NCBI GenBank assembly: GCA_963920525.1
Contig: OY986438.1
Coordinates: forward strand, 44,775,288 to 44,839,287
DNA from: Dichetophora obliterata
Taxonomy: Eukaryota; Arthropoda; Insecta; Diptera; Sciomyzidae
DNA length: 64,000 bases
Direction of reading: 5' to 3'
Both the position numbers and the translations under genes were made by a program. Below, in pieces: positions 1 through 8,620 of this stretch. The first letter of the stretch is position 1. Each line of letters opens with the position of its first letter. Under the pieces are notes generated by a model. It was not told where the DNA came from and made no database searches. It saw only the letters and a program-made list of their open reading frames with translations.

Positions 1-1099
1 GTGATAAGCTGTAAATACAGCAACGACGAGCTACTCTCACTGCTTGAGCTTTTTGCGTGTGAGTAACTTTTTTTTTGGTTTGTCTGTTTTGGTCACATCA
101 TTTAAGTGCCTGATCTTATGCTTGCTTTGCTTGGCCCTGCCTTGCACTAAAGCAGTCAATTGATTTTATGTCTAATGTCATCGTGCTACCGGTAACAGGC
201 ACAAAATTAATTAAAACCTATGTTTTTATTAACATTCATGCAGAGTTTGTAAAGAAATTCAACAGACCAGTTAAACTGCTTTAATGTTCTTTAGGCTAAG
301 GTGTATTATCACATTATATTTTATTTATTTTCTTTGAATTATTCTGAGCATTTTCTCAAGTAATTTTAGATACAAAGTTGTGAAGAAAGCTTTAAACACA
401 ATAGGATTTCACGCTGTGCAATCTTATTTATTGTTTTCAAAATGTTTCCACTGAGCCGCTAAGCACTGCTTTCTTCAATTTGCATAAAATGAGAGAGAGA
501 AAATGGCAACTCTGGCCTGTTGGTACAAATGCTTTTATTAAATGCGAACAAATAACATTTACCGAAATTTGCTTTTTTGTGAAAAAATTACGCCTATTGT
601 TCAATTGTTACGTGCTTACGCTTCTTTTGCATAATTGTATTGATTTGCATATTTTGGCGTGCCACTCATTTTTTTTCGTAGGATTTGGTGCCTTAAGATT
701 TGGTGCTTGCTGTTTAAAGTACAATTTTTTTCAAATGTAAGCTTAGCAAAAAGCCTAAATATTGGTTTGGAAAATGTATGAAATTCTTGCTGGAATTATG
801 TTTAAACTAGATTCAGTACTCTATCAGCAATACTGCAATTACAACAATTTATTTTGAGTTCAAGGATTATTCTTATTCATGTTTATCCATGATCCATGTT
901 ATTGCCTAGTGCCTTAAATAAACATTACACTTGAAAACTTTTTTTAAGATATGACATTTCATTTTGAACCTTCCACTTAAAAATGCTTTACATACACCCA
1001 CTATGCTAGATTTATAAACCAAATTTATTTTCTTTGTATTGCGTGTCGGATTTCTCAACATCATAAACTTATACAAAATGCCCCTGAAATATTCTTGAT
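1..1099. other. AT-rich sequence, no gene seen
   Basis: This stretch contains only short chance reading frames without recognisable domains. I see no terminal inverted repeats, tRNA-like boxes or long tandem repeats in it. It is probably unique or very old repeat sequence. Confidence 0.5.
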
Positions 1100-2215
1100 T
1101 TTTTGTTACACTCGTACCGGTAGTATTAAATCGATCTCTTCCAACCACTTCACTGCGGCATGTTTTAGACACCATTTTTCTAGAACTGGTAAATGGAAAT
1201 TGATGTAGAGATGTTTGTTTTTAGTCGTTAGAGCCAAGCTTGAGCGTTTGTTGGTTTTTAGTAGATTGTTTGCGCTCATACATCTCTCCACATCGGCTGA
1301 ATGTGGAGTGCAGGCGACGATTAGAGCTAAAACTATAGTGATTTCATGGTATAATTATTTGACAAGGTAGCCGTGACAGTTTTTTGGCGATTGGTAGTTG
1401 TCAAAAACAACTAAAGAAGTTGTAGTTTGCTGCTGTTGACTAGCTTTGTGCTTATTTTTAACTTTTCTTTTAATCATTAAATTTATTCGCAAAGTTTATT
1501 GAAATGTTTTTAGTTTGCTGCGGTTGACTAGGTATGTTTAAGTCGTCGCTTATTTTTTTCACTTTTCTTTTATTAATTGCATAAACAGCTAATTTTGACA
1601 ACTACCCATCGCCTCTCGTGAGAAAAAAGCCAGTCTACGCTACTACCTTGTCAGTAATTGTGCCATGAGTGATTTCATGAAAGTGAGTCCACCGGTTGGG
1701 CGATGCGAGATTTTCAACAACTTTGTGGAGTGACAAATTACCTCTTGGTTTGTTTCGAAAAGATCGCTGTATTGCAGGAAAAGCATCGTCATATCTAAGT
1801 CCTTTCCAAGAAATTCATGAATTTTTGTAATGTCAGCTGAGCCATCGAATTTAAGTAATCCTTCGATGATTGATAGCAGCTGCGAATTTCACGTATTCAT
1901 CTTTTTTCCAAGGACATAACCAGAAAGTCCACTATACTCTCCCGAAATATATTGACTGATGTCATCGCCGATTTGCCTCACGTTGAAGTTTTAGTTGAGA
2001 GATAAATTCCCTTCAGAATTCTATTGACTATTTCTTTTTTTTTGCAAAGTGTGCCTAAAACCAGATAAAATTTGTTCGTTTTTCAGTTTTTCGAGAGTAG
2101 AAATTGCATCTTCAGCCTTGAAAATATCTAACAGATTTGGCTGCTTTCCTTTTGGTAATGGGCATGATTCTATTATTAAAGGTTGTCCATTCGTTTCACA
2201 ACACCCGTAAATATG
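1100..2215 (-). pseudogene. hAT-like transposase fossil, C-terminal half
   Basis: Reading the minus strand from about 2200 downward gives stretches of protein-like sequence broken by stops and frameshifts. They include a run starting NGQPLIIESCPLPKGKQPNL near 2195, followed by blocks such as GEYSGLSGYVLGKK and FLGKDLDMTMLFLQYSDLFE. The end of the frame (1106 to about 1320) reads CTPHSADVERCMSANNLLKT and continues with hydrophobic residues, which resembles the hAT-family C-terminal dimerisation region (pattern P-x-S-A-x-VER-x(2)-S). That identification is from family knowledge and is moderately secure for the C-terminus only; the upstream part is assigned by continuity. The coding stretch is interrupted by the insertion at 1345-1667. 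If that insertion and one 8-bp repeat are ignored, the reading frame runs straight through the junction into the dimerisation block. No catalytic residues can be placed. Non-functional. Confidence 0.6.
1345..1667. mobile_element. P-type MITE, 323 bp
   Basis: The element is flanked by a perfect 8-bp direct repeat AGTGATTT (1337-1344 and 1668-1675). Its ends are inverted repeats starting CATGGTATAATTATTTGACA on the left and CATGGCACAATTACTGACAA on the right strand, both continuing into AGGTAG. An 8-bp duplication together with TIRs starting CATG and containing ACA-AGGTRG is what P-superfamily elements show. It has no coding capacity. It sits inside a hAT-like transposase fossil, so it is younger than that fossil. 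A hAT origin is possible because hATs also make 8-bp duplications, but their ends normally start CAG or TAG. Confidence 0.8.
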
Positions 2216-3112
2216 TAAATAAAAATATATTCTCTCTCAAATATAAATGACAACCAGGGTTTTGTGGTAGTAGTTATTCTATATTTTTCTGTTAGCAGAA
2301 AAAAATAGTGTGCATTGCGTTTATAATAATTATTGCTTTGATAATAATTATTGAAAATTGTTTTCAAATTTTGTTGCGAGCCGTTTTTTTCAATTAAAAT
2401 ATAAATCGCGACTATTATGTTGTAATTATTAAAATAATAATGCCTCCAACGTGCGGCATTTGCAAAACAGTTGATTCTGATGATAAAATTCGAAAATATA
2501 ATGTGTCAGTTTATCCAATGAGCCGTCGGCGGTGGGAATACATTTGCATAACAAAATATTGCAATTAGCTTTTTAAAAACTCACTTAAATTTTCTATCAA
2601 AACAAACAAGTAGTACAGAACGTAGTAGAAAAAGTACCTGTGAAATGTATCCTTGGGTATTTAGTACTGCGAAAAACTATAATATTCCTGCAACTGATTA
2701 CTTTGATGGCATTAAAAAATTACTCTTTTGCTCTTCTCTTCAATTTTACGGGTGTATATTTTCATTCTTGTGAGTAAACGTCAAATGAATGGACAACCTA
2801 TAGTAATTGAATCATGGTAATGGGTTTGTATCTTTCTTTTTGAAGTGAAACTTCTTTAGCCGCGTATAGAACAATACGGCGAATTGAGCGGAGAGCAAAA
2901 CCGATGTAACACAGAAACGTATTGAGAAAATTCTCAGAACTCAAATTAATAAAAAGAGTGGAATGAAGGAATAAACGAAAGCAAAGCAGTTGCTTCAAGT
3001 AGCGAGAATGACAGTTCCTAATTTAAGAGGTGTTCGAAAGGTTTAGCTTTTTGGTCTAGAAACGATGTAAGATGAGTTTCATTCAGACGATACAAGCTTG
3101 CGCGAGACTAAA
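2216..3112. other. No gene; inverted copy of a fossil coding motif
   Basis: No intact gene is visible. A short segment at about 2777-2822 on the plus strand is an imperfect inverted copy of 2158-2200: on the plus strand it reads NGQPIVIES where the minus-strand fossil reads NGQPLIIES. This suggests a second, oppositely oriented remnant of the same transposon family. A methionine-started short frame at 2441 begins MPPTCGIC, but I cannot tie it to a zinc-finger family with confidence. Confidence 0.4.
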
Positions 3113-3230
3113 GTGATGTTTATAATAGGCGGATTGGACCGGAGTCGAATGTCATCGTAACGTGGCGAAACGCTTACAAACGGAGTAGTGATTATAATAA
3201 CAACGTCAATCCGTCTATTATAATCAGCAC
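3113..3230. repeat. Small inverted repeat
   Basis: Left arm 3113-3139 and right arm 3205-3230 are inverted copies sharing TTATAATAG followed by RCGGATTG. The intervening loop is about 65 bp. It may be a tiny MITE, but target duplications are not clear. Related TATAATAA motifs occur nearby at 3191-3200 and 3292-3304. Confidence 0.5.
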
Positions 3231-3374
3231 TTTATATAAGAAACTAATGTAATAGATTGCAAATTGACACTTAACGTTGTATAATATTCCTTTCCATCTA
3301 TTATAACCAGTGGCGACATGTTGTAACTTCACTGTCGAAGCAAACATCGAAGCGAAGTTTTTGATCTGACAGTA

Positions 3375-3536
3375 AGAGCCTGAACAGAATCAAAAATCGT
3401 TGCGTCCGACGATTGAAATAGCATAGATTCTAAGTCTGCGATTTATCGTTGCAGAAAACGAGCTGCGTATTTTGCATGTATTTTCCAACAACAACGAATC
3501 GTCGATCGCAACGATTTTTGATTCTGTTCAGGCTCT
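3375..3536. mobile_element. Short MITE with about 30-bp TIRs
   Basis: The ends are AGAGCCTGAACAGAATCAAA and its inverted copy, with the match running about 30 bp at each end (3375-3405 and 3507-3536) and then continuing imperfectly. Total length is about 162 bp, with no coding capacity. Flanking bases (TAA on the left, ATG on the right) do not give a clear target-site duplication, so superfamily is unassigned. Confidence 0.7.
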
Positions 3537-3721
3537 ATGTTGTAATATTTTCGTTCGACAGGCGATTTGGTTTGTTTCGAAGTTATGTTCGAACATTTAA
3601 CAGCGAACATTTAACAAGTAGCTTTAATTTTAAGTAATTGAAAGCTTTATTTTGAAGCAATTCGACAATTGTGTAAGCAATGTCAACAAAATTCAACACT
3701 GCAAAAATGTAATTTCTTATT

Positions 3722-4834
3722 CAGTGTTGCCAGGTGTCTTTCACAATTTACCCCTAGATTGGATTTCAAATCCCCCTTAAATTCCCCTAAAAAAGTTTTT
3801 TCGAAAAACATCAAAAATTTTATAGGGGGCAACTGAAAGTAGTGCAGTTGCAATGCAAGCCTATGTATTTAAAGTGCTGAACTGTTGAACGTCTTTAATA
3901 AGGGAAGAAAGTTGCTTCATAATTCTCAACTGTCCAATGTGAAATTGATCTTAAAATGAAGTCTTACGTTTGAAAGGAGGCTCCGTCTCCCACTTTTTGA
4001 TAGATTTTTGGGCATATCTTTTTTGTCTATAGTTTTTTCCATATTTGCTTTGTTTTTAGTTTTTACACACGGTTAAAAATGTTTGACTTCTTTTCAATCC
4101 AAGCTTTAGTTTAAAGGAATTTTTAATCCAAAACATAGTACATTTTAATCCAATCATTAGTTTAATTTAGCTGGATCTCAAACCCACGTTCCTGAAAAGA
4201 ACTTACTTTCATTTGTAATGATGCGAAATAAGTGAAACTATGTTAACAACTGAGTTAGACGAGTGGATAAGGTTTTAGACCAGCACAACAGAGGAAGTGT
4301 ATTCATATCATGAACTGCTCAGAAAAGTTTTTTATTTTAAGTTGATATTTATATTGCTTTTTCAACTTTTTCGGATTTAAAACTATTCCTTATTGGATTG
4401 AAAAATTTAAAACTTTTCCTTAAATTGAAAAGTGATCTTTTTTTGGTGTTGTCCTATATGTAATCCAAAAAAGTTTAAAATTTAGTCTAAGATTTTTAAC
4501 CGTGCACGGAATTAATCAATTGCAAGTAAAGCGCGAAGCAAGTTTGATGTGAAGTGGGAAATGATTGGTTATTTATTTGAAGTGCTGCCAACTCAGCTGT
4601 TTTTTAATAAAGTGTTGCTGAAATATCCAAGAAGACAAATATCTTATTTTCTTAAATTTTTAGCATAATTTTAAGGAAACGTAAGAAAACTATTTTTCCA
4701 TATGTCAACTTTTCAAATACCCCTAAAAAACGCCTAAAAAAAACATTTAATCTCCCTAAAAAAACCCCTAAAATCTCTCAACTCAGTTAAAAAACCACTA
4801 AATCTAGGGGAAATCCCCTAACCTTGCAACTCTG
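3722..4834. mobile_element. Non-autonomous hAT element, 1.1 kb
   Basis: The left end starts CAGTGTTGCCAGG and the right end, read inward on the other strand, starts CAGAGTTGCAAGG. The flanks TTCTTATT (3714-3721) and TTTTTATT (4835-4842) agree at seven of eight positions, fitting the 8-bp duplication of hAT transposons. Both subterminal regions are rich in CCCCTAAA/CCCCTAGA motifs (for example 3750-3800 and 4718-4820). No transposase remains inside. A second element is nested at 4068-4504. Confidence 0.8.
4068..4504. mobile_element. Nested MITE with CACGGTTAAAAAT ends
   Basis: Inverted ends CACGGTTAAAAATGTTTGAC (left) and CACGGTTAAAAATCTTAGAC (right strand) enclose 437 bp. Internal AATCC-rich motifs recur near both ends (for example at 4100, 4128, 4150 and 4462). 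No coding sequence. Target-site duplication is not clear. It lies inside the larger hAT derivative, so it inserted later. Confidence 0.65.
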
Positions 4835-4842
4835 TTTTTATT

Positions 4843-6041
4843 AGACTAAGCTAATTCTTAAATTCTTTTGAAAAATTCGTTTATTTAACACAAATTAACA
4901 AATTAGTTAAACAAAGGGCATGTCTGGAAGGTGTAAAAATAACGAATACTCCGAACTTGGATTCAATTAAAATAAATACTGTAGTGAACATGCAGCCTCT
5001 GACATTAAGTATCTATACGTCGTTAAAAGCAGTTGTCTACACGACACTGTCGACAATAGTATTGCTTACATAAAGTTGTCTACGCCGTACATCACTGGTA
5101 TGGGATGTTAGTATGGCACAATGGTATGTTATGGTTGTACGATGAGCATGGAATGACGGTGTGCTATAATTTTCTTTTCAAATAACATCTTCAAAAAACA
5201 CGAAGAAATAATTTTGAAGAATTTACTTTTACTTTGACTTTATGTTGCTGTGTTTCAATTTTGTTTTCAATATTTTTAATTTATTAGATAACAATTTGTG
5301 TAGCTTACATTTTTGATACCAAAAAAAATCTAAAAGCTTACTGCCTAGCTCACAAAAGTACTTCAGATTACAAACGCTGTATGTGTGGAGAAGTACAATT
5401 TCCTTATATTTTACTTTTATGATTTTCTTTCCTAAAACGGGTGAAAAGTTTCCAATTGGCACACAGCCTATAAAGTGGAGTCGGCAACAACGAAAATGTG
5501 AAAAGGGGAACTTAAAAAGTTTCATAGAAATTGAACTCCAAGAAACTTTAACCATTTCACACGAACTTTTGACAATTGCATGCAACTAGTTGCTATGTAT
5601 GTATAATCATACTATTATAATTATAAGAATATTTGCAGCATTCATGGAAAATCCTTAATTTTTTTCAATAAATAAAATTCTTTGTAGACAATTGAATTGA
5701 AACTTCAATAGCCAAGTATACAGCATTTTAGAATGCTGATTGCAATGCAGCTAAATGCAGCTGCATTGAATCTAAACTTCTAGTCATGCCCAAACTTGTC
5801 TCGTCTCTATGTAATCAATTTTACATCGTTTCATAACAAGGAAGTTAAGCATTCCGAACATCTCTATAACAGGAAACTGTCATTCTCTCGTTGCAGTGTT
5901 TTCTTGTTTTTTGCCGCAAAATTCCATGACCATGATACAATCGCGATTAGGCGGAGTAATAGTTTTACAGGTGACCATGTCAAACAAAAAAAAGTCAGTA
6001 AAGTTGTAATTTATTTAAGTTAATTATTATTATGAAACTAG
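4843..6041. other. No recognisable gene
   Basis: Two overlapping short frames on opposite strands at 5229-5589 show no domain features and look like chance. There is a short palindromic run around 5733-5770 (ATGCAGCTAAATGCAGCTGCAT). Nothing else could be supported. Confidence 0.4.
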
Positions 6042-6137
6042 TATTTCCCGGCAGACGTTGTTCTGCCACAGACCGCCTTACTGCCATATACGAAAATGTC
6101 AAGAAATGCCAAATATATTCACAATTTTCAGTATATA

Positions 6138-6905
6138 CCCGAGTAAAAATTAAAACTTTTTTAGCTTAGGCCAAACAGCGGCCGTACAAGGCCTAATTTT
6201 TAATATTTTGCTCGGCCGCACGAGGGTCGTACAAGGGTCGTTTGCACGATTTTTTGGCCAAGCAGCGGCCGTACAGAGGCCATTTACAAATAATCTGGGC
6301 TGTACAGTGGCCGTACAATGGCCGTTTTTAAATAATCTCGGCTGTACAACGCCTGTACAGCGTACAAAAGCAATTTTTAAATAATCTCGGTTGTACAACG
6401 GCCGTACATCGGCTTAACTTCATGTGGAATTAATTTAATGTAAAACTATTTAAAAATTAAATAATTAATCTTTTTTCATTACCATTAATTGTAATCGGTT
6501 AAAAAATTATACTGTTTTAATTGAAAATTTAAAGGGGCATTGTATACAAACAAATAACTTTATATACAAAAAATGTTTTGCGCCACACACAAGTGGCGAT
6601 AATATTAGCATCGTTGATTGAGGCTTGCTTCTATTGTTGCGCATACGCTTGTTGAATAACAGCTTTAAAAAATTTGGTGGCATTCAACGGGCGTACAGCG
6701 GCCATTTTGTGGCCGTTCAGTGGCCATACGGTGGCCATACAACTTAATTTAGGCCTTGTATGGTCGTTGTTTGACCCAACTTTCGGCTGCTAGTCTTTTT
6801 GGATTATTTTTGGGCCATATTTGCATATTTGACCCTTGTACGGCCGTGCGGCCCATGATCGACCGCTGATCGGCCACTGTTCGCCCGCTCATATTTTTAC
6901 TCGGG
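6138..6905. mobile_element. TA-flanked TIR element rich in GGCCGTACA motifs
   Basis: Ends CCCGAGTAAAAAT and its inverse (6138-6150 and 6893-6905) are flanked by TA on both sides (6136-6137 and 6906-6907). Both subterminal regions are packed with variants of CGGCCGTACA, in opposite senses on the two sides (about 6180-6410 and 6680-6890), while the centre is AT-rich. The GC-rich palindromic motif makes this element stand out from its surroundings. Such repeated subterminal motifs in transposons are often transposase-binding sites; that role is inferred here. No coding sequence is convincing. Confidence 0.75.
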
Positions 6906-6907
6906 TA

Positions 6908-7960
6908 ACTGCCGAAAGTAACCTTATGAACTAAATTACCAAATTTTAGTCTAATGCGATCAAAACCGTGCAAAATATAGCATTTTTGTTGTTTTGTAAG
7001 CGGTAAAAAGAGGTGCGGCAAAATTATTTCCCTTACACCATCTCGTAATCGAAACAAATCGACTGCCAAAATTTCAGCTCAATTTAACTTAAGCCTGGCG
7101 CACTTTGCTTCACTCCACGCTGACCCCCCTGAAAAGTGAGTTTAATTAAAGTGGGACAGGCCCATTTTTAGTGCACTTGCCGAGAGTAGCCATATGAACT
7201 AAATTACAAGATTTTTGTCTTATACGACCCGAGCCGTTGAAATAAAACATTTTCATTGGTTTGTGGGCGGTAGAAGGGTGGAATTTTTAGTACAGTTGCT
7301 GACAGTAAAAATAGCAACTAAGCCAAAATTTTAGCTCAATCGACACAGTAGTCAATTTTAATGATTTTTAAAAAAGTGGGTGTGGATATAATATAGCTAT
7401 TTCCAATTAACTTAAGTATCAAATGTAAGTCTTATACGACCAAAACAGCTCGAAATATAACATTTTCACTGATTTTTGGTAGGAAAAGGGGGCGTGGAAA
7501 TCAATTTTTCTTACAGCTTCTGTCAGTAACCACACAAACCAAATTACCAAATTTAAATCAGATTTCTAAAACCGTCTGAAATAAAGCATTTCCATTGATT
7601 TTTAAGCGGTAAAAGGGGGCGTGGGAACTCATTTTTAATGCAGTTGCCGACAGTGACCGTACAAACTAAATTACTGAATTGTAGCTTTATACGACCCAAA
7701 CCAACTGAAATATAGCATTTGTATTGATTTGACACAAATCGTTTTGTTTTTATGTATATAGATATTGATTTTTGGGCGGTAAAAGTGGGCGTGAAAACAT
7801 TTATACATAGGGACCGCCTCTTGGGGCACCAACAGAGAAAGTTTCACTATTAAAAATATGTAAAACTCCGTAATTGCCATGATTTCGAAAAAGTGGGCAT
7901 ATATATATATATATATATATATATCGACCACGCCCATTTTTTGTACAGTTATTGACAGTA
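6908..7960. repeat. Divergent tandem units of about 170 bp
   Basis: The plus strand repeats the order: CAGTTGCCGACAGTAACC-like box, AACTAAATTACCAAATTT, TTATACGACC, GAAATATAGCATTT, then GGGCGGTAAAAGGGGGCGTG. Copies begin near 6908, 7170, 7370, 7520, 7640 and 7950 and are considerably diverged. They form the body of the Helitron-like repeat described for this region. Confidence 0.65.
7899..7924. repeat. TA dinucleotide run
   Basis: An uninterrupted alternating AT run of about 26 bp occurs inside the Helitron-like repeat. Confidence 0.85.
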
Positions 7961-8195
7961 ACCATCTGAAAAATATAACAAAATCTTAGTTTTTTACGAT
8001 CAAAAACGCCTGATATATATCCTTTTTTTTTTGTTTGTGGTCGATAGCGCAAATTTGGCTTGTATGGGAGGTACCATGCCCCCTTGTCCAATCGTTACCA
8101 AATCTCACAGTAGCACTCTCATGAAGTTGCTTCAGTTTCCCTTCAATTTCATAAAGATCGGTTCAGAGGTTTTGGAGTCTATACGTGATATAGCC

Positions 8196-8262
8196 ACATA
8201 CCCACATACCCGCATAACCACATACCCACATACCCACATGACCACATACCCACATACATACA
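8196..8262. repeat. CCACATA minisatellite
   Basis: About nine imperfect copies of a seven- to eight-base unit (CCACATAC and variants such as CCGCATAA and CCACATGA) lie in tandem. The position, just inside the TA-rich end of the Helitron-like repeat, corresponds to the GTCY-type microsatellite of mini-me elements. Confidence 0.8.
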
Positions 8263-8349
8263 TCCATTTTTATATATAAAGATTTTTTTATATATTTTTT
8301 TATAGATTTTTTATATAGATTTTGTATATATAGATAGTTGTTGTATAAC

Positions 8350-8620
8350 AAATCTGTATAGAGAGTTGTTGTTGTTGTTGTTGCTTTCTTAAACCTTACT
8401 TGTTCTAAAGCTCGCAATTTAATTTATGTAATAATTTAATCTCTCTGTATCGAGAGTTGTTGTTGTTGCCTTCTTAAAACTTAGTTTCTCAACTTGGTTT
8501 TATACAACAAATGGTTTAAGTTGTTACACAACAACTTCTCTATACAGAGTTGTTGTTGTTGTTGCCTTCTTAAAACTTACTTCTTCTAAAGCTCGCAATT
8601 TAATTCATTTTCTAAATTTT
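8350..8620. repeat. Repeated units with TTG runs
   Basis: A segment of about 65 bp that begins GAGAGTTGTTGTTG, continues CTTCTTAAAACTTACTT and ends CTAAAGCTCGCAATTTAATT is present at 8361-8427 and 8546-8612. A partial third copy starts near 8453. TTG run length differs among copies, indicating local duplication followed by microsatellite slippage. Confidence 0.7.

Larger units (their letters stand above)
6042..8283 (-). mobile_element. Helitron-related (mini-me/DINE-like) repeat
   Basis: On the minus strand the block begins in a TA-rich run near 8283, passes a short GTATGTGG microsatellite (8196-8262), and continues with text of the type TAGACTCCAAAACCTCTGAA then CCGATCTTTATGAAATT. This arrangement (TA tract, short tetramer-like microsatellite, then that sequence) is characteristic of dipteran mini-me/DINE repeats. 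The other end, near 6042-6050 read on the minus strand, finishes CTGCCGGGAAATACTAGT. The terminal CTAGT fits the CTRRT 3' end of Helitrons. The interior is made of divergent tandem units. It was later hit by the element at 6138-6905. No Rep/helicase protein is present. Confidence 0.6.

Noticed and set aside
6150..6398. 82-codon frame with repeated CTAAVWP and VQPRLF blocks
   Set aside because: The repetition is that of the GGCCGTACA motif in a non-coding transposon.
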